The notes under the pieces: generated by a model | The model's database searches: none | The model's input: the letters and a program-made list of their open reading frames with translations, nothing else | Told to the model about the DNA's origin: nothing | Source of the DNA: Microcaldota archaeon | Lineage (GTDB): Archaea > Micrarchaeota > Micrarchaeia > Micrarchaeales > Micrarchaeaceae | Assembly (NCBI GenBank): GCA_021797895.1 | Contig: JAJZYW010000002.1 | Coordinates: 36,343 to 100,342, forward strand | Length of the DNA: 64,000 bases | Direction: 5' to 3' | Shown: positions 1 through 9,808 of the stretch, in pieces | How positions within the stretch are numbered: position 1 is the stretch's first letter | Layout: each line of letters begins with the position of its first letter | Position numbers and translations under genes: made by a program

Positions 1-1
1 G

Positions 2-1240
2 CTCCTCAGCATATCAAAGAGCTCCTACCCGATTGTCAACGCAATAAGGGAGCAGCTGGACATAGAGATGGAGAAACTTGAGGCAACGACGAAGCTAGGG
101 GTAACCAGGTCCGTAGTGGTGATAGAGGGCTGGACCGAGCACTCCGACGTGAACAGGGTAAGGAGGGTCCTTGCGCAGGCAGCAGGCAAAAGGTTCGAGA
201 TGGAGACCCTGAAGGTCAAGGACGTGCCGCCCACAAAGCTCAAGAACCCCGCAAGGCTTAAGCTTTTCGAATCGTTTATAAAATTCTATTCGCTGCCTAA
301 GAGCAACGAGGTCGATCCGACAATAATGTTCGCGTTCATATTCCCGATATTCTTTGGCCTTATGGTCGGTGATTTCGGATACGGGCTGTTCATGCTCGTC
401 GGGGCGCTTCTGCTGATAAGGCACATACGCAAGAAGAAGCCTGGCGCTGCCAAGTCGCAGAGCAAGATATCGAAGTTCGTGCACACAATCGTAGGGAACG
501 AGGGCCTCGTCCTGCTCGCCAAGTCGATAATACCGGGCGCGATAATAGCTATGGTGCTCGGCATTGCGTTCAACGAGTATTTCGGATTCCAGCTGCCGTA
601 TACCGCCCTGTTCAACGTCGAGGCAGGGCTGCCCAAGCTTCTTGACCTTGCAGGATGGATAGGCGTAGCAATGGTCTCGTTCGGATTCATCCTTGGCTTC
701 GCCAACTACCTCTTCATAAGGCAGAGAAAGAAGGCCTTCGGCAGGCTGGGATGGCTCGCCGCAGCCATAGGCTTCGTGATATTCGGGCTTAACATACTGC
801 ACAGGGCGCCGCTGGGCTTCTCCAACCCTGTCGCGATAGTTTCATATGTGCTGCTTGTTGCAGGGATCATCACCATAGTAGCAACGGAAGGATTCGAGTC
901 GATGATGGAGCTCCCGTCGCTGATAAGCCACATTCTCTCCTACACCAGAATAGTTGGGATACTGCTTGCATCCGTCATACTTGCAGAAGTGATAGACTTC
1001 ATATTCATAGGCGGATGGCACCACTCGATACTTCTCGGGCTGGTTGGCACGCTGATACTCATTGTGGGGCAGCTGTTCAACATAACCATAGCGATGTTCG
1101 AGCCAGGCATACAAGGCGCAAGGCTTATATACGTGGAGTTCTTCTCAAAGTTCTTCAGCGGGAACGGTGTGCCTTACGTTCCTTTTGTAAGCAGGAGGAG
1201 GAGGACGCTCAGCAGGTTCAGCCTGGAGCCGGAGAAGTGA
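2..1240 (+). CDS. atpI: V-type ATP synthase subunit I, C-terminal part (5' truncated by window edge)
   Basis: Frame stays open to the window start (LLSISKSSYPIVNAIREQLDIEMEKLEA...); 'FPIFFGLMVGDFGYGL' and multiple TM segments typical of the a/I subunit. Confidence 0.9.
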   Translation, partial: LLSISKSSYPIVNAIREQLDIEMEKLEATTKLGVTRSVVVIEGWTEHSDVNRVRRVLAQAAGKRFEMETLKVKDVPPTKLKNPARLKLFESFIKFYSLPKSNEVDPTIMFAFIFPIFFGLMVGDFGYGLFMLVGALLLIRHIRKKKPGAAKSQSKISKFVHTIVGNEGLVLLAKSIIPGAIIAMVLGIAFNEYFGFQLPYTALFNVEAGLPKLLDLAGWIGVAMVSFGFILGFANYLFIRQRKKAFGRLGWLAAAIGFVIFGLNILHRAPLGFSNPVAIVSYVLLVAGIITIVATEGFESMMELPSLISHILSYTRIVGILLASVILAEVIDFIFIGGWHHSILLGLVGTLILIVGQLFNITIAMFEPGIQGARLIYVEFFSKFFSGNGVPYVPFVSRRRRTLSRFSLEPEK

Positions 1241-1403
1241 GCCTAGAGAATTGCAGCTGATGCTTGAAAGATTGGGAAAATGCAGGGCAGCAGCCGCTCG
1301 CTTGTTGCGATTTGTTTGATTGCTTGCTGAAGCGCAAAGCTCCACTAATCCTCGTCAACCAAATAAATAGGAAAAGAAAAAAAGGAAAGAGCAAGCGTGA
1401 TTT

Positions 1404-1709
1404 TCAGCGAAGCCCTATCTCTATCTGTACATTGTCAGGCACTGGTATCCTCATGACCTGGCGAAGCACCTGCTCGTTGCCGTCTATCTCTATGAGCCTC
1501 TTGTGATACCTTATCTCCCACTTCTCGTAGGTGTGGCTTCCGTCTCCGCATGGCGTTTTGCGCATGGAGAACTTGAGCTTCCTTGTCGGGAGAGGCATGG
1601 GACCGCTGCAGGCCACGTTTATCGAGGCTGCTATCGCCTTGATCTGCTGGCCTATAGTGTCTATGCTCTTCGAGTTCGTGCTTACGAGTTTTATGCTTGC
1701 CTTGCCCAT
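1404..1709 (-). CDS. rps10: 30S ribosomal protein S10
   Basis: 101 aa, archaeal S10-like (SGPMPLPTRK..., YEKWEIRYHKRLIEI); adjacent to EF-1A as is common in archaea. Confidence 0.93.
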   Translation of the reverse strand: MGKASIKLVSTNSKSIDTIGQQIKAIAASINVACSGPMPLPTRKLKFSMRKTPCGDGSHTYEKWEIRYHKRLIEIDGNEQVLRQVMRIPVPDNVQIEIGLR

Positions 1710-1723
1710 GGTTCACGCACCCT

Positions 1724-2995
1724 TCACTGCTTCTTCGGAACGACGTCAAGGACAACTCCTGCGCCTATCGTCTGTCCCATATCCCTTATTGCGAACCTGC
1801 CGAGCTGCTTGAAGTCGCTGTACTTCTCTATGACTATCGGCTTTGTCGGCTTGACCCTTATGAGGGCGGAATCTCCCGTCTTTATCGTCTCCGGGTTCTT
1901 CTCGACGACCTGGCCGGTCTTCGGATCCTTCTTCTCAAGTATCTCGACGAACTGGCAGGCTATCTGCGCAGTGTGTATGTGGAACACGGGAGTATAGCCC
2001 TTCGCTATGACGTTCGGGTGGTTCAGCACTATTATCTGCGCTGTGAACTCCTCCGCTACCATAGGCGGATTGCTTGCAGGGCCCACTACGTCGCCCCTCT
2101 TTATGTCCTTCTTCTCAACGCCCTTTATGTTGAATCCTACGTTGTCTCCGGGCTCGGCCTTCGGCAGCTGCTGCTTGTGCATCTCGATGCTCTTGACTTC
2201 AGCCTTCTTTCCGCTCGGCATTATAATTATCTGGTCTCCCGGCTTCATTACGCCTGTCTCTACCCTTCCTACCGGAACTGTTCCGAATCCTGATATGGTG
2301 TATACGTCCTGTATTGGAAGCCTGAGTGGCTTGTCGGTTGGCTTGGCTGGAATTTCGAGCATGTCCAGCGCCTCAAGAAGCGTTGGCCCGTTGTACCACG
2401 GCATCTTCTCCGGCTTCATCGCGACATTTGACCCCTCCATTGCGGAGTATGGTATGAACTTTATCGTGTCTACCTTGAATCCAAGGCTCTTCAGAAGGTC
2501 TGATACGGACTTCTTTGCCGCCTCGTACTTCTCCTGGCTGAACTGCGCCGCATCCATCTTGTTTATTCCTACGATGAGCTGCTGCACTCCGAGAACGCTC
2601 GCGAGTATCGCGTGCTCCCTTGTCTGCGCCATGACTCCGTCGACTGCGCTCACGACGAGCACTGCGGCGTCTGCCTGGCTGGTTCCTGTTATCATGTTCT
2701 TTACGAAGTCCCTGTGACCTGGTGCGTCTATTATCGTAAAGTAGTACTTTGCAGTCTCGAACTGCCTGTGGGCTATGTCTATTGTTATACCTCTTTCACG
2801 CTCCTCCTTCAGGCTGTCCATGACGAACGCAAATTCGAATGATGGCCTGTTGAGCTGTTGCGTTATCTCCTTGTATCTCTGCATATCCCTGTCCGAGATC
2901 GCCTTGGTCTCGTAAAGCAGCCTTCCTACCGTCGTTGACTTTCCATGGTCTACGTGTCCTATGAAAATCAAATTCATGTGTGGTTTTTCCGACAT
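1724..2995 (-). CDS. tuf: Translation elongation factor EF-1 alpha
   Basis: [28 protein letters not shown] motifs; likely start is the internal ATG at 2995 ([21 protein letters not shown]). Confidence 0.97.
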   Translation of the reverse strand: MSEKPHMNLIFIGHVDHGKSTTVGRLLYETKAISDRDMQRYKEITQQLNRPSFEFAFVMDSLKEERERGITIDIAHRQFETAKYYFTIIDAPGHRDFVKNMITGTSQADAAVLVVSAVDGVMAQTREHAILASVLGVQQLIVGINKMDAAQFSQEKYEAAKKSVSDLLKSLGFKVDTIKFIPYSAMEGSNVAMKPEKMPWYNGPTLLEALDMLEIPAKPTDKPLRLPIQDVYTISGFGTVPVGRVETGVMKPGDQIIIMPSGKKAEVKSIEMHKQQLPKAEPGDNVGFNIKGVEKKDIKRGDVVGPASNPPMVAEEFTAQIIVLNHPNVIAKGYTPVFHIHTAQIACQFVEILEKKDPKTGQVVEKNPETIKTGDSALIRVKPTKPIVIEKYSDFKQLGRFAIRDMGQTIGAGVVLDVVPKKQ

Positions 2996-3209
2996 TTTTT
3001 CACCTTGTTGAGCAAAAATTCCGCTAATCAGTGCATGTAAGCACAACTAGCGATTGTTGTTTTGAAGAGAAAGAATATATACCTTGCACCTTCAAATCTC
3101 AGTAAGTTGATGTAGTAGCATATATTTATATTTTGCGGTATGCGCAGCGTTACTCTCTTAGTCCATCTTGCACTGTGGGTGAGTCGAAGATTGGGCCCAA
3201 GTTACTTTC

Positions 3210-3614
3210 TTAGATGAATAATCTGACCCTATTTCTAATAGAGATAAGTAATATACAAACTGCTAGAACTACCCAGAATAGGTATAGATTGTCGAATATG
3301 TCCGCTACTATTGTACTTAGAAAAAATATACCAATGAACATCAAAACCAGATGAAAGGCTTTACTCCGACTCTTTTGTACCTGCTGTTGGTACTCTTTTT
3401 CAGTCTTAACACCTGCTTTCTTTAGAGTTTCATTTTTAACTCTCTTGGCTTCTTTAGGATGTCTGTTGTAATAATATTTTTTAACGAAGGAATCGAGAAA
3501 TATAAAAAGAGCAAAGCCCACTACGCCTCCCGCTAACCAACCAGTAAATAATGCTATCAGAATCCAGATGCTCCCGAGTATTAGCAATCGATATTGCCAG
3601 AGCTTCATTAACAT
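3210..3614 (-). CDS. Small integral membrane protein, unknown function
   Basis: 134 aa with paired hydrophobic segments at both ends. Confidence 0.6.
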   Translation of the reverse strand: MLMKLWQYRLLILGSIWILIALFTGWLAGGVVGFALFIFLDSFVKKYYYNRHPKEAKRVKNETLKKAGVKTEKEYQQQVQKSRSKAFHLVLMFIGIFFLSTIVADIFDNLYLFWVVLAVCILLISIRNRVRLFI

Positions 3615-3844
3615 CCCATTAGCTTATTGCTCCTAAAGTCTTTTATCTGCTCTTAAAGCGGGTTGATGAGCAGAATTTAGGGCAACGCCTGTATCAGCAG
3701 CGTTGCGCACATGCCAAAAGAGAAATGCCGGGCGCGGCAATTTCCTCGCACAGAAGATATTTATTCATTGTATTATATTGCACACTTGTCAAAGGATTCC
3801 AAATCTTTATATATTTATAAAGAGGAAGTATAATTGGTGAATCC

Positions 3845-4204
3845 ATGGCACAAACTATGAATAAAATGAGCGAGGGTGAGAATCTGAATAATAAGAAGTT
3901 GAGTAGTGCAAATAATGAACTGCTTGCTTCAATATTCGAACCTAAGGAAGAAAAATCAAAGAAAGAGAAGTTGGCAAATAAGGGCATGCAGAATTTGATA
4001 GAAGTTTTGGACGACCAGGACGCATCTGCAAGGGAGCTAGAACTGTCACGGTCCATACTTGACAACTATCTCAGGCAGGGTGGTGCAGGAGCTGCGGATT
4101 TTGCACAAAAAGCTGTAAACAAATACAAAAAGTCTAAAGGCCCAGAGCACGAGTTTACGGCGGAATTTGATAAAGTAGCCAGCCTATTGAAGAATGCAAA
4201 TTAG
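3845..4204 (+). CDS. Hypothetical helical protein
   Basis: 119 aa ORF, Lys/Glu/Ala rich; AT-rich upstream with TATA-like tttatatatttataaa. Confidence 0.6.
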   Translation: MAQTMNKMSEGENLNNKKLSSANNELLASIFEPKEEKSKKEKLANKGMQNLIEVLDDQDASARELELSRSILDNYLRQGGAGAADFAQKAVNKYKKSKGPEHEFTAEFDKVASLLKNAN

Positions 4205-4216
4205 GCGCATGAATAG

Positions 4217-4233
4217 GGAGGGTATTACCCTCC
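4217..4233. terminator. Perfect palindrome/hairpin GGAGGGTA-T-TACCCTCC just 3' of the 3845..4204 ORF
   Basis: 17-nt inverted repeat starting 13 nt after the stop codon; could be a transcript-end hairpin or a protein site. Confidence 0.4.
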
Positions 4234-4369
4234 TATCTGGGCAGCACTGCAGAGGGAAGGTTTTGGGGCGCACATCTGCATTTTATTGCAATGCTGTTCG
4301 TTGTTCCTGATCTGCAGACAGGACAAAAGCGTATTTCCGGCAGTTTACTTGACTATGCCTTGTACCGCA

Positions 4370-5620
4370 TCAGTGCCTGTACCCCCAGAATATGCCGATC
4401 GTGTTCGCCAGGTTGGAGAACAGCACTACTAGGAATATTGTGTCGACGAATCCCGGTATGGCTATCCCAAGAGTCAGCGGCACGGCGGCTATGACAGTCG
4501 GGGCTAGGCCCCTGGATATGTTGAAGGATATGAAGGACTTCTCCCTCCTCGCCAGCTTTCCATCCTTCGATATGTAGTCGCTTAGTATCGGCATGAAGGC
4601 TACTCTAGCAAGCGCGAATATGGCGACGAAGCCGAATGATATTACAAGCATAACTGGGGTAACCTGGCTGACGCTGAAAAGGAGCCCGAGGTAAACGAAG
4701 AAGAAGGTGCTGACGAAGAACACTATCTCCTTCTGGTAGCTCTTTATGTGCTCAGCCTCGTCCCCAAGCGCGAAATGCCTCTGCAGGAATGTCGGTGTGT
4801 GCACGGACAACGGCTTCTTGCTCCTCGCTCCAAGATTCGAGATCAGAAGCCCGAATATGAAGACGGTTATCGCGCCGTTGAATCCTATCTGCTGCGAGCC
4901 GCCGTATGTCGCGAGAACCATTGCGATTGTGAGCATCCACGTATAGCTCCTGCTCTGCTCCTCGAACCTGTTGAGAATGTAGAGCCAGAAGAGCGCGAAT
5001 ATCACCGCAAGAATAGCAGAGCCGAACAGGTTGCTCACCACTATCGAGGCTATCCCGCCAACGGTTACATTGCCTGACACCACTATCTGGAGAAGCACGA
5101 GAGGCACCAGAAGGGTGAGTATGTCCGACGCTATCGCCTCGAACCTTAGCGTCGTCTTGAGCTCCTCCGATATGCCGACCAGGCTGGTAAGCATCGGCAC
5201 TATGACTGTGCTCGGCCCGGCGATGGCGAAGCCGAATATGAAAGCTATGAGGAGCTGGAAGTGCAGGACGAAGAACCCTATCAGCGATGATATGATACCG
5301 ACGGCAAAGGTGAGGCCGAAGGTGTACTTGGAGGCGTTTTTGAGAACCTTGCGCAGCTCGGCGTAGTTCATGTTCAGCCCTACATCGAAAAGTATGAATG
5401 ATACAGCCACTCCGGTTATAAGCGAGCTGAGGCTGCTCACGAGGCTGCCGCTCCCGGTGCCTATTATGTGGAGCAGTGGCCCTATCAGCACTCCGATGAG
5501 CATGAGTGGCATTATGTTTGCTATCTTGAGCTTGCTGAAGAGCGCGTTGAGTATGAACCCTATGAACACTATGCTCGCGAAGAACAGGAAGGCCAGGTTT
5601 CCGTTTATCATCAGTCGCAC
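4370..5620 (-). CDS. Cation:proton antiporter (CPA2/Kef-type Na+/H+ exchanger family)
   Basis: 416 aa, about 12 hydrophobic segments; 'FGFAIAGPSTVIVPMLTS' and 'GFNGAITVFIFGLLISN' resemble CPA family. Confidence 0.8.
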   Translation of the reverse strand: MRLMINGNLAFLFFASIVFIGFILNALFSKLKIANIMPLMLIGVLIGPLLHIIGTGSGSLVSSLSSLITGVAVSFILFDVGLNMNYAELRKVLKNASKYTFGLTFAVGIISSLIGFFVLHFQLLIAFIFGFAIAGPSTVIVPMLTSLVGISEELKTTLRFEAIASDILTLLVPLVLLQIVVSGNVTVGGIASIVVSNLFGSAILAVIFALFWLYILNRFEEQSRSYTWMLTIAMVLATYGGSQQIGFNGAITVFIFGLLISNLGARSKKPLSVHTPTFLQRHFALGDEAEHIKSYQKEIVFFVSTFFFVYLGLLFSVSQVTPVMLVISFGFVAIFALARVAFMPILSDYISKDGKLARREKSFISFNISRGLAPTVIAAVPLTLGIAIPGFVDTIFLVVLFSNLANTIGIFWGYRH

Positions 5621-5623
5621 CTT

Positions 5624-7195
5624 TCAGAGCAGGCGTTGCCCGGCTCCATCCATATTGCTATCATAATGGTTAAATGCCTTTTTGGAGAGCGATTCGTTTA
5701 TCTGAGAAACTATGTCGTGCATCTTTCCCTCCCTGCTCTTAGATACAAGAAGATAGCGCTCGTCCTTTGTGCCGCGTGCCACCATTATCACAACGTTGCC
5801 GAAGTTCATCCTGCCTGCGCGTCCCATCCTCTGTATTGTCCGTATCTCGCTCGGGACAGGCTCGTAAAACACAACTGCATCTACGCCGGGTATGTCGAGC
5901 CCCTCTTCCGCTATAGATGTGGCTACCAGGACCCTGAACTTGCCGGCGCGGAAATCCGCTATCACCCTCTGCTGGTCTGCGATTGTGACGCCCTCCTTCT
6001 TGCCTACGAACTGCATAGCGCTTATTCCGGACGAATTGAGCATCTCTGCAAGCTTCTGCGTGGTTGACCTGTACTGCGCGAAGACTATGACGCTGGAATT
6101 TGGAAACTTGTCGCGTATCACTTCGACTGTCCTGCGCATCTTTGGGTGCTCCTCTCCGGATGCGAGCGCTGCCCTCGCCGCCTCCACCGCCAGCTTCACA
6201 GACTGGTTGGACAGTATGCTCTGCACAACCCTGCTCTTCTTCTCGCGCATCTCGAGCGAATTCATGTAGGAGACAAAGGGATAGAGCCCCTCGACGTTCG
6301 CCATGTCGTAAGCGTGCAGCAGATCGAGTATGTAAACGTAGTGCTGCAGCGCCGCGAACTTGTAGTTCTCAGCCTTCAGGCCGGAGATTATCCTGCCTAT
6401 CTCTATCAGCCTGCCCTTCGGCATCGTCTCGAAGTTCTTGAATGGGCAGAGCCCCATGCCGTTGAGCTTCGCAAGATGCTCGCTTATGATCGGGGCGAGA
6501 AGCGACGAAATTCTTGAAACTACAGGCCCCTTGTCGACATATACGACCTCATTGCTCTTCCCAAGCACGTACTTTGCCACGTCCGGATCGAAGCGTGACC
6601 TTATCTCTATCGACTCTATCCCCAGTATTGCCACAAGAGTTTCTATGTTCCTCTTCTTGCTTCCGGGCGAGGCGGTCATTCCCATTATCTGCACGCCGTG
6701 CTCCTTGCATTCGTCTGCAACGAACGTGTAGGCGTACTTGCCCATCGCCCTGTGGCATTCGTCGAATACGCACAAGCCGAAATCCCACATCGAGAGCCTC
6801 CCCGCCTTGATGTCGTTGGCTATTGTTTGCGGCGTGGCGACTATGATGCGCGCGTCGTCCTCCTCGCGCATGCGCTCCTTTGCGGCTACCCTTCCAGTAA
6901 GAAGACGTATCCATCCGCTCTCCACCTTGAGCATCTTCGACAGCGTGACGTAGTGCTGCTCGCTGAGCGGCTTCGTCGGCGCCAGTATTAGGGCCTTCTT
7001 GTGGCCATAAAGGCACTTAGCCATCGCAAACACGGAGATAAGCGTCTTGCCCAATCCCGTTGGTAGCACTACTAGTGTGTTCTTCCCGGAGAAGACGCTC
7101 TTCGCTATGTTTATCTGGTACTCCCTCGGCTCGACGCCTTCGAGGTTCACAAGCGAATCGTACGGGCTGAGCGCTTCCCATTTCGTGGCTGCCAA
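5624..7195 (-). CDS. Hef/FANCM-type SF2 helicase lacking a nuclease domain
   Basis: LPTGLGKT, DECHRA, MTASPG, QRMGRAGR motifs; ends shortly after motif VI with no ERCC4 nuclease region. Confidence 0.85.
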   Translation of the reverse strand: MAATKWEALSPYDSLVNLEGVEPREYQINIAKSVFSGKNTLVVLPTGLGKTLISVFAMAKCLYGHKKALILAPTKPLSEQHYVTLSKMLKVESGWIRLLTGRVAAKERMREEDDARIIVATPQTIANDIKAGRLSMWDFGLCVFDECHRAMGKYAYTFVADECKEHGVQIMGMTASPGSKKRNIETLVAILGIESIEIRSRFDPDVAKYVLGKSNEVVYVDKGPVVSRISSLLAPIISEHLAKLNGMGLCPFKNFETMPKGRLIEIGRIISGLKAENYKFAALQHYVYILDLLHAYDMANVEGLYPFVSYMNSLEMREKKSRVVQSILSNQSVKLAVEAARAALASGEEHPKMRRTVEVIRDKFPNSSVIVFAQYRSTTQKLAEMLNSSGISAMQFVGKKEGVTIADQQRVIADFRAGKFRVLVATSIAEEGLDIPGVDAVVFYEPVPSEIRTIQRMGRAGRMNFGNVVIMVARGTKDERYLLVSKSREGKMHDIVSQINESLSKKAFNHYDSNMDGAGQRLL

Positions 7196-7259
7196 GGCTA
7201 ATCACCCATAGCTTTTTCTCCGATAGATTTATTATAAATGCGCAATCATAATTAAGCAT

Positions 7260-8843
7260 ATGGAATCCTTCGATGACGCCGCGATTGAAACTGGGCTAGG
7301 CAGGCTTGCCAAGGCACGGATAGGGGCAGGCGAATATGGCCTGGATGAAAACGAGAAGGGCATAGTCAAACTCCTCTCAAAGGCGTGCAAGCTGATAGAC
7401 GAAGTATATATTGAGCAAGTGGCTCCCGGAGCAAATTCCGTCATTGCAGAGCTCTCTGCGCAGAATGACGATGCAAGCAAGAGGCGGCTTGAGTTCATTT
7501 CGTGGAACAAGGGATTCTGGGACAAGCTTGACGGAGACAGGCCTTTCTATGGGAAGGAGGAATCAGGACCAGGCGCGGCATTCTATCCGAAGGATGCTGC
7601 CAAGCAGGAGATCGAAAGGCTTTTGTCCGATCCTGTGCTCGGCAAGGAGGCGAAAGAATGCTGCACGATCATAGCCAGAAAAGGAGGCAGCCTAGTCCCA
7701 ATTAAGTACTCGGAGGCGTTTGACAGCAAGCTCGCAGCAGCTTCAAAGCTGGTGTCGGAAGCGGCTGCGCTTGCAGATAACGCCTCGCTGCGTGATTACC
7801 TGGAAAAGACAGCAAAGGCGCTCATTACAAACGATTACACCGAGCAGCAGATAGCCTGGCTGCACCTCGATAGCAGGATAGATCCGGTAATCGGGCCGTT
7901 CGAAACCTATGAGGACAAGCTCTTCGGTTTGAAGGCTGCGTTCGAGGCATACGTGAACGTCAGGGATGATGCCGAAAGCGCTAAGCTCTCCTCATACTCT
8001 GCATACCTCAAGGAGATTGACGATTCGATACCGATATCAGGAAGCAAAAACTTCTCGAGGAAGAGCCAGTCATTCTCCCCAATACTTGTGGTCAACGAGA
8101 TTTGCTATGGAGGCGAAGCAAACGCAGGCTATGCGACTTCTGCATACAATCTGCCAAACGATGAATCGATAAGGAGGGAGCACGGCAGCAAGAAGGTGCT
8201 GCTGAAGAACATCATGGACATCAAGTTCGAAAATATAGCTATGCCGATAGCGAAAGAGCTTCTTTCTCCAGAGCAGCTCGGCATGGTTGACTCTGATGCA
8301 GGCTTCAAATTCGTGCTCTTCCATGAGCTTTCTCACGGCCTTGGCCCTGGCGAGATTTCTGGAGCGGATGGCACCATGACGCCCGTATCGGAAAGGCTGA
8401 GGGACCTGTTCTCCCATCTCGAGGAGGCAAGGGCTGACGTGACCGGGGTTTACTGCGGCATCTACCTTTCCAATATGGGAGTGCTCGGAAAAGGCTTCAA
8501 GGAGAAGCTCTACGTGAGCTATCTGGTCTACAACTTGCTGAAGGGGATGCGTGCAGGCTTAAACGAGGCGCACGCAAAAGGCCAGAGCATACAGTACAAT
8601 TATCTCGCAAAGCGCGGCGCCATCAGGTTTGACGGCGGAAGATTCTCAGTGGATTTCGACAGGTTTGAGAAAACGATGCTGGAGCTGGTTTCGGAGCTCA
8701 ACGGCATACAGGCTGATGGCGATTACGGGAGAGCGAAGCAATTCAGCGAAGCCTACGCTTTCATGCCTGATGAGGTGAAAACATCCAATTCGCGCATAGG
8801 GCACATACCGGTCGACATAATTCCTGAGCCCGCGCTGCGGTAG
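7260..8843 (+). CDS. Zinc metallopeptidase distantly related to dipeptidyl peptidase III (M49-like)
   Basis: 'FHELSHGLGPG' and downstream 'EEARADVTGVY' resemble the HEXX(G)H/EExRAD signature of the M49-like group. Confidence 0.6.
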   Translation: MESFDDAAIETGLGRLAKARIGAGEYGLDENEKGIVKLLSKACKLIDEVYIEQVAPGANSVIAELSAQNDDASKRRLEFISWNKGFWDKLDGDRPFYGKEESGPGAAFYPKDAAKQEIERLLSDPVLGKEAKECCTIIARKGGSLVPIKYSEAFDSKLAAASKLVSEAAALADNASLRDYLEKTAKALITNDYTEQQIAWLHLDSRIDPVIGPFETYEDKLFGLKAAFEAYVNVRDDAESAKLSSYSAYLKEIDDSIPISGSKNFSRKSQSFSPILVVNEICYGGEANAGYATSAYNLPNDESIRREHGSKKVLLKNIMDIKFENIAMPIAKELLSPEQLGMVDSDAGFKFVLFHELSHGLGPGEISGADGTMTPVSERLRDLFSHLEEARADVTGVYCGIYLSNMGVLGKGFKEKLYVSYLVYNLLKGMRAGLNEAHAKGQSIQYNYLAKRGAIRFDGGRFSVDFDRFEKTMLELVSELNGIQADGDYGRAKQFSEAYAFMPDEVKTSNSRIGHIPVDIIPEPALR

Positions 8844-8885
8844 CAAGGAGATTTTTATAGTTTTCCAGTTGATAGTATCAATTGC

Positions 8886-8983
8886 GCCGCTGTAGCTTAG
8901 TGGGAGAGCGTCCGGCTGAAGTTCTGCTTGTCAATAGCGGATCAAAAACCGGTAGATCGCAGGTTCAAATCCTGCCAGCGGCA
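8886..8983 (+). tRNA. tRNA-Phe (GAA) with probable intron of about 26 nt (~8922-8947)
   Basis: Acceptor GCCGCTG/CAGCGGC+A, T arm GCAGG-TTCAAAT-CCTGC, anticodon arm CCGG-CTGAAG[ttctgcttgtcaatagcggatcaaaa]A-CCGG; spliced length 72 nt. Confidence 0.85.
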
Positions 8984-9232
8984 TTCTACCCTCGTCCTTA
9001 TGCAAGCCTATCGAATTCCTATTTTTTACAAATGAATTATGCACTGGTTCTGGATAAGGTTTTCTAAAGGAAAATGGCGCCTTGATAATCGGTTGCTTGC
9101 GTATGGCTGAAGACCGCAAACGCGGTTTATCGAATGCCAATTTGCATCTTTAGTAAAATGGTACAATAAATGCAGCAGTCAGATTTTAAAGGATAGGGCG
9201 GCAGCTAAACTATTGGGATTGCAGGTGTGTGC

Positions 9233-9739
9233 ATGGATGTGGCAGGAATTGATTACAAACCGCGTACGGAGTTTTTGAAGAATGAAATAGCAAGGGCAAA
9301 TTTCAATAATCCAAAAGGCAGGGAACGGATAATCGCGCTGTGCGAAACAGAGGATAAGGCGTACAGGTACCAGGTGAAGAATGAGTCAAAGAGGTTCTAC
9401 GGCTCCTATTCATTTCTATACAATGAGCAGTTTGGTTCATACAGGGAGGAGTATTTTAAAATGCTGAAAGAGCTCAGCTATAAGGATTACATAGCAGTCC
9501 TGGCAAGGGAGGTATACGCACCAAGTATGTTTGGCGGATGGAGAAAGGGAAAACAGATTCCATTGCCGAAGGGAATAAGCAAGGAGGATAAAGCGGAGAT
9601 CCTTAAAGTTGCGAAAGCCATGTATGAAAAGCAGGCTGAAGAGCAAACGGAGGAATCGAGGATTAAGAAGCAAAATGAGAGGGAGGAGCTTCTCAAATTC
9701 TATAGGTGGTGGATTAAGAATGAAGGAGCGAAACGCTAG
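9233..9739 (+). CDS. Hypothetical protein
   Basis: ORF preceded by aggtg SD-like sequence; charged helical C-terminus. Confidence 0.6.
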   Translation: MDVAGIDYKPRTEFLKNEIARANFNNPKGRERIIALCETEDKAYRYQVKNESKRFYGSYSFLYNEQFGSYREEYFKMLKELSYKDYIAVLAREVYAPSMFGGWRKGKQIPLPKGISKEDKAEILKVAKAMYEKQAEEQTEESRIKKQNEREELLKFYRWWIKNEGAKR

Positions 9740-9808
9740 CCTCGTTCCCGGATGGGTAAAAGCCTTGCTTACATTATTAAATTTTTCCAACGCTTCTTAA
9801 TCGGTGCA

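Noticed and set aside
95-802. 235-aa minus-strand ORF
   Set aside because: Shadow ORF fully antisense to V-ATPase subunit I with biased Tyr/His/Arg composition
1697-2293. Plus-strand ORFs antisense to EF-1A (also 2007..2717)
   Set aside because: Lie entirely over the well-supported EF-1A gene; no family resemblance
3682-3706. GCAACGC...GCGTTGC hairpin
   Set aside because: Short 7-bp stem with 11-nt loop and no clear relation to a gene end; too weak to call
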